From contig JAQVIB010000111.1 in NCBI GenBank assembly GCA_028695945.1, forward strand, positions 1 to 6,869: 6,869 nucleotides of DNA. Reading direction: 5' to 3'. Source of the stretch: Lachnospiraceae bacterium. GTDB lineage: Bacteria > Bacillota > Clostridia > Lachnospirales > Anaerotignaceae. Shown here piece after piece: positions 5,812 to 6,869 of this stretch (position 1 is its first letter; every line of letters starts with the position of its first letter). The notes beneath the pieces are model-generated. The model was given only the letters and a program-made list of their open reading frames with translations. It made no database searches and was not told the origin of the DNA. The position numbers and the translations under genes are program-made.

Positions 5812-6498
5812 ATGATAGGATTTTACGATTATACCGTGATAATTACATATATTGGATTGGCAAGTTCTGTATTTGGGATGACACAGGCAATTAACGGCAG
5901 GTTTAGAACAGCTATATTTTGTTTAGCATTATCAGGGCTTTGCGATATGTTTGATGGTAAGGTTGCCAGAACTAAAGAAAATAGAACTTATGAAGAAAAA
6001 TTATTTGGAATGCAGATAGATTCATTATGTGATGTAATTTGCTTTGGTGTGTTTCCTGCAATGATTAGTTATGTACTAGGTGTAAAAGGAATTTTAGGAG
6101 TAATAATTATAACATATTATTGCATTGCGGCTGTTATAAGGTTGGGATTTTTTAATGTTCTTGAAACCAAAAGGCAGCAAGAGGAAGAAGGATCAAATAA
6201 GTATTATCGTGGGCTTCCAGTTACATCAATAGCTGTAATACTGCCAATGGTTTTTCTTTTGAACTTTTTCATCCCATCATGGATGATTAAATATATACTC
6301 ATGGCAAATCTTTTTATAGTTGGAACTTTATTTATTATCAATTTCAAATTCAAAAAGCCAACGAATAAGCAACTTACTGTTCTCGTTTTGATTGTAGCGT
6401 GTGCTGTAGTAATAAATCTTCTTTTTTCTAATTATCGCATTAAGCATAACATTGAGCATGAGAAACCATTAATCGAAGAAATTGAAGGCATTAGTTAA
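5812..6498 (+). CDS. pssA: CDP-diacylglycerol-serine O-phosphatidyltransferase (phosphatidylserine synthase)
   Basis: PssA joins CDP-diacylglycerol and L-serine to give phosphatidylserine and CMP in the cell membrane, the committed step to phosphatidylethanolamine. The 228-residue protein carries the CDP-alcohol phosphatidyltransferase signature with Asp45, Asp48-Gly49, Ala52-Arg53, Gly66, Asp70 and Asp74, so the metal-binding and catalytic aspartates are all present. The gap between Ala-Arg and the Gly is 12 residues instead of the usual eight, a form I recall from clostridial PssA proteins. RLGFFNVL (110-117) and YYRGLPVTS (131-139) are typical of the PssA subgroup, rather than of phosphatidylglycerophosphate synthase. 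Several membrane segments follow the motif, and the C-terminus is charged. ATG 5812 is preceded by AAGGGAA, 11 bases away, inside the flippase gene; spacing to that gene is one base. The psd fragment next door strongly supports the assignment. Confidence 0.92.
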   Translation: MIGFYDYTVIITYIGLASSVFGMTQAINGRFRTAIFCLALSGLCDMFDGKVARTKENRTYEEKLFGMQIDSLCDVICFGVFPAMISYVLGVKGILGVIIITYYCIAAVIRLGFFNVLETKRQQEEEGSNKYYRGLPVTSIAVILPMVFLLNFFIPSWMIKYILMANLFIVGTLFIINFKFKKPTNKQLTVLVLIVACAVVINLLFSNYRIKHNIEHEKPLIEEIEGIS

Positions 6499-6513
6499 TA
6501 GAGGATGGGTTGT

Positions 6514-6869
6514 ATGAGATGTGTTGATCGTAATGGAAAAATAATTGGAAAGAGTGGCTTACAGGATAGATTACTTTCTTTCATGTATACTAGTAAGTTA
6601 GGAAAGATATTATTGGTTGAGATAATTAAACCAAAGTATTCCATTATAATGGGACATTTGCTTAATCTTAGAATATCAAAGGTGCTGATACAGCCATTTG
6701 TTTTTATCAATAAAATTGATATGACACAATATAAGAAGTGCGAATTCAGTTAATACAATGACTTTTTTACAAGGAAAATTAAGGCTGAAAAACGAAAAAT
6801 TGATGAAAAAGCATCACATTTAATAGCACCTTGTGATGGAAAACTAACTGTATACAATATTAACGATAA
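6514..6869 (+). pseudogene. psd: Phosphatidylserine decarboxylase, interrupted by an in-frame TAA and cut by the window end
   Basis: Psd decarboxylates phosphatidylserine to phosphatidylethanolamine at the membrane, using a pyruvoyl group made by self-cleavage. The start MRCVDRNGKIIG and the stretch KVLIQPFVFINKIDMTQY match the N-terminal region of clostridial Psd proteins. After 80 codons a TAA (6754-6756) interrupts the frame, yet the same frame continues with YNDFFTRKIKAEKRKID and LIAPCDGKLTVYNI, both conserved Psd blocks, up to the window edge. There is no frameshift, only the nonsense codon, so the damage is recent, or the base call is wrong. I chose ATG 6514 because GAGG at 6501-6504 is nine bases upstream; the ATG at 6505 would abut that site. 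The self-cleavage site (LGST-type) lies beyond the window. It follows pssA by 15 bases in an apparent operon. Identity is fairly sure; whether the gene is truly dead is open. Confidence 0.8.

Noticed and set aside
6505..6513. psd start at ATG 6505
   Set aside because: The GAGG site abuts this codon; ATG 6514 has proper spacing and gives the family-like start MRCVDRNG.
6754..6756. Recoding or stop-codon readthrough at the psd TAA
   Set aside because: TAA is not a selenocysteine or pyrrolysine codon, it is used as the normal stop by most genes here, and no other gene in the window has an in-frame TAA. A mutation or base error is simpler.
6758..6823. Short frame from ATG 6758 as a restart of psd
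   Set aside because: It is in a different frame from psd, ends within about 22 codons at a TAA and shows no Psd sequence.

Overview
The window looks like an ordinary stretch of core chromosome from a low-GC Gram-positive bacterium, most likely an anaerobic clostridium of the Lachnospiraceae type. This rests on A+T-rich codon use, strong AGGAGG-like ribosome binding sites, the obg-yhbY-nadD-yqeK-rsfS gene order typical of Firmicutes, and the style of the PssA and Psd proteins. That placement is inference from remembered families; no database search was possible.

Layout. Positions 1-1033 hold the 3' part of obg and then yhbY, closed by an intrinsic terminator (1050-1079). A good housekeeping promoter (1108-1136) drives nadD, yqeK and rsfS (1177-2744), which are tightly packed and in part overlapping. 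A hairpin at 2756-2780 separates rsfS from a convergent minus-strand gene for a small S1-domain RNA-binding protein (2786-3232), which has its own extended -10 promoter (3278-3306). A divergent gene for a 23S rRNA m5U methyltransferase of the RlmD/RlmCD type follows (3327-4691). The last part is a phospholipid cluster on the plus strand: a flippase-like membrane protein (4779-5810), phosphatidylserine synthase PssA (5812-6498) and the 5' part of phosphatidylserine decarboxylase psd (from 6514), which runs off the window.

How the genes fit together. Five genes concern the ribosome: Obg, YhbY and RsfS act on the 50S subunit, the methyltransferase modifies 23S rRNA, and the S1 protein probably binds RNA or ribosomes. 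NadD makes the dinucleotide in NAD synthesis, and YqeK is expected to break down Ap4A-type nucleotides. PssA and Psd are consecutive steps to phosphatidylethanolamine, and the flippase-like gene lies one base upstream of pssA.

The oddest observation is an in-frame TAA at 6754-6756 in psd. Recognisable Psd sequence continues in the same frame on both sides, so the gene is either freshly broken or carries a sequence error. No mobile element, CRISPR array, tRNA or rRNA was seen, and I found no convincing evidence of a new biological system. No gene-free stretch exceeds about 150 bases.
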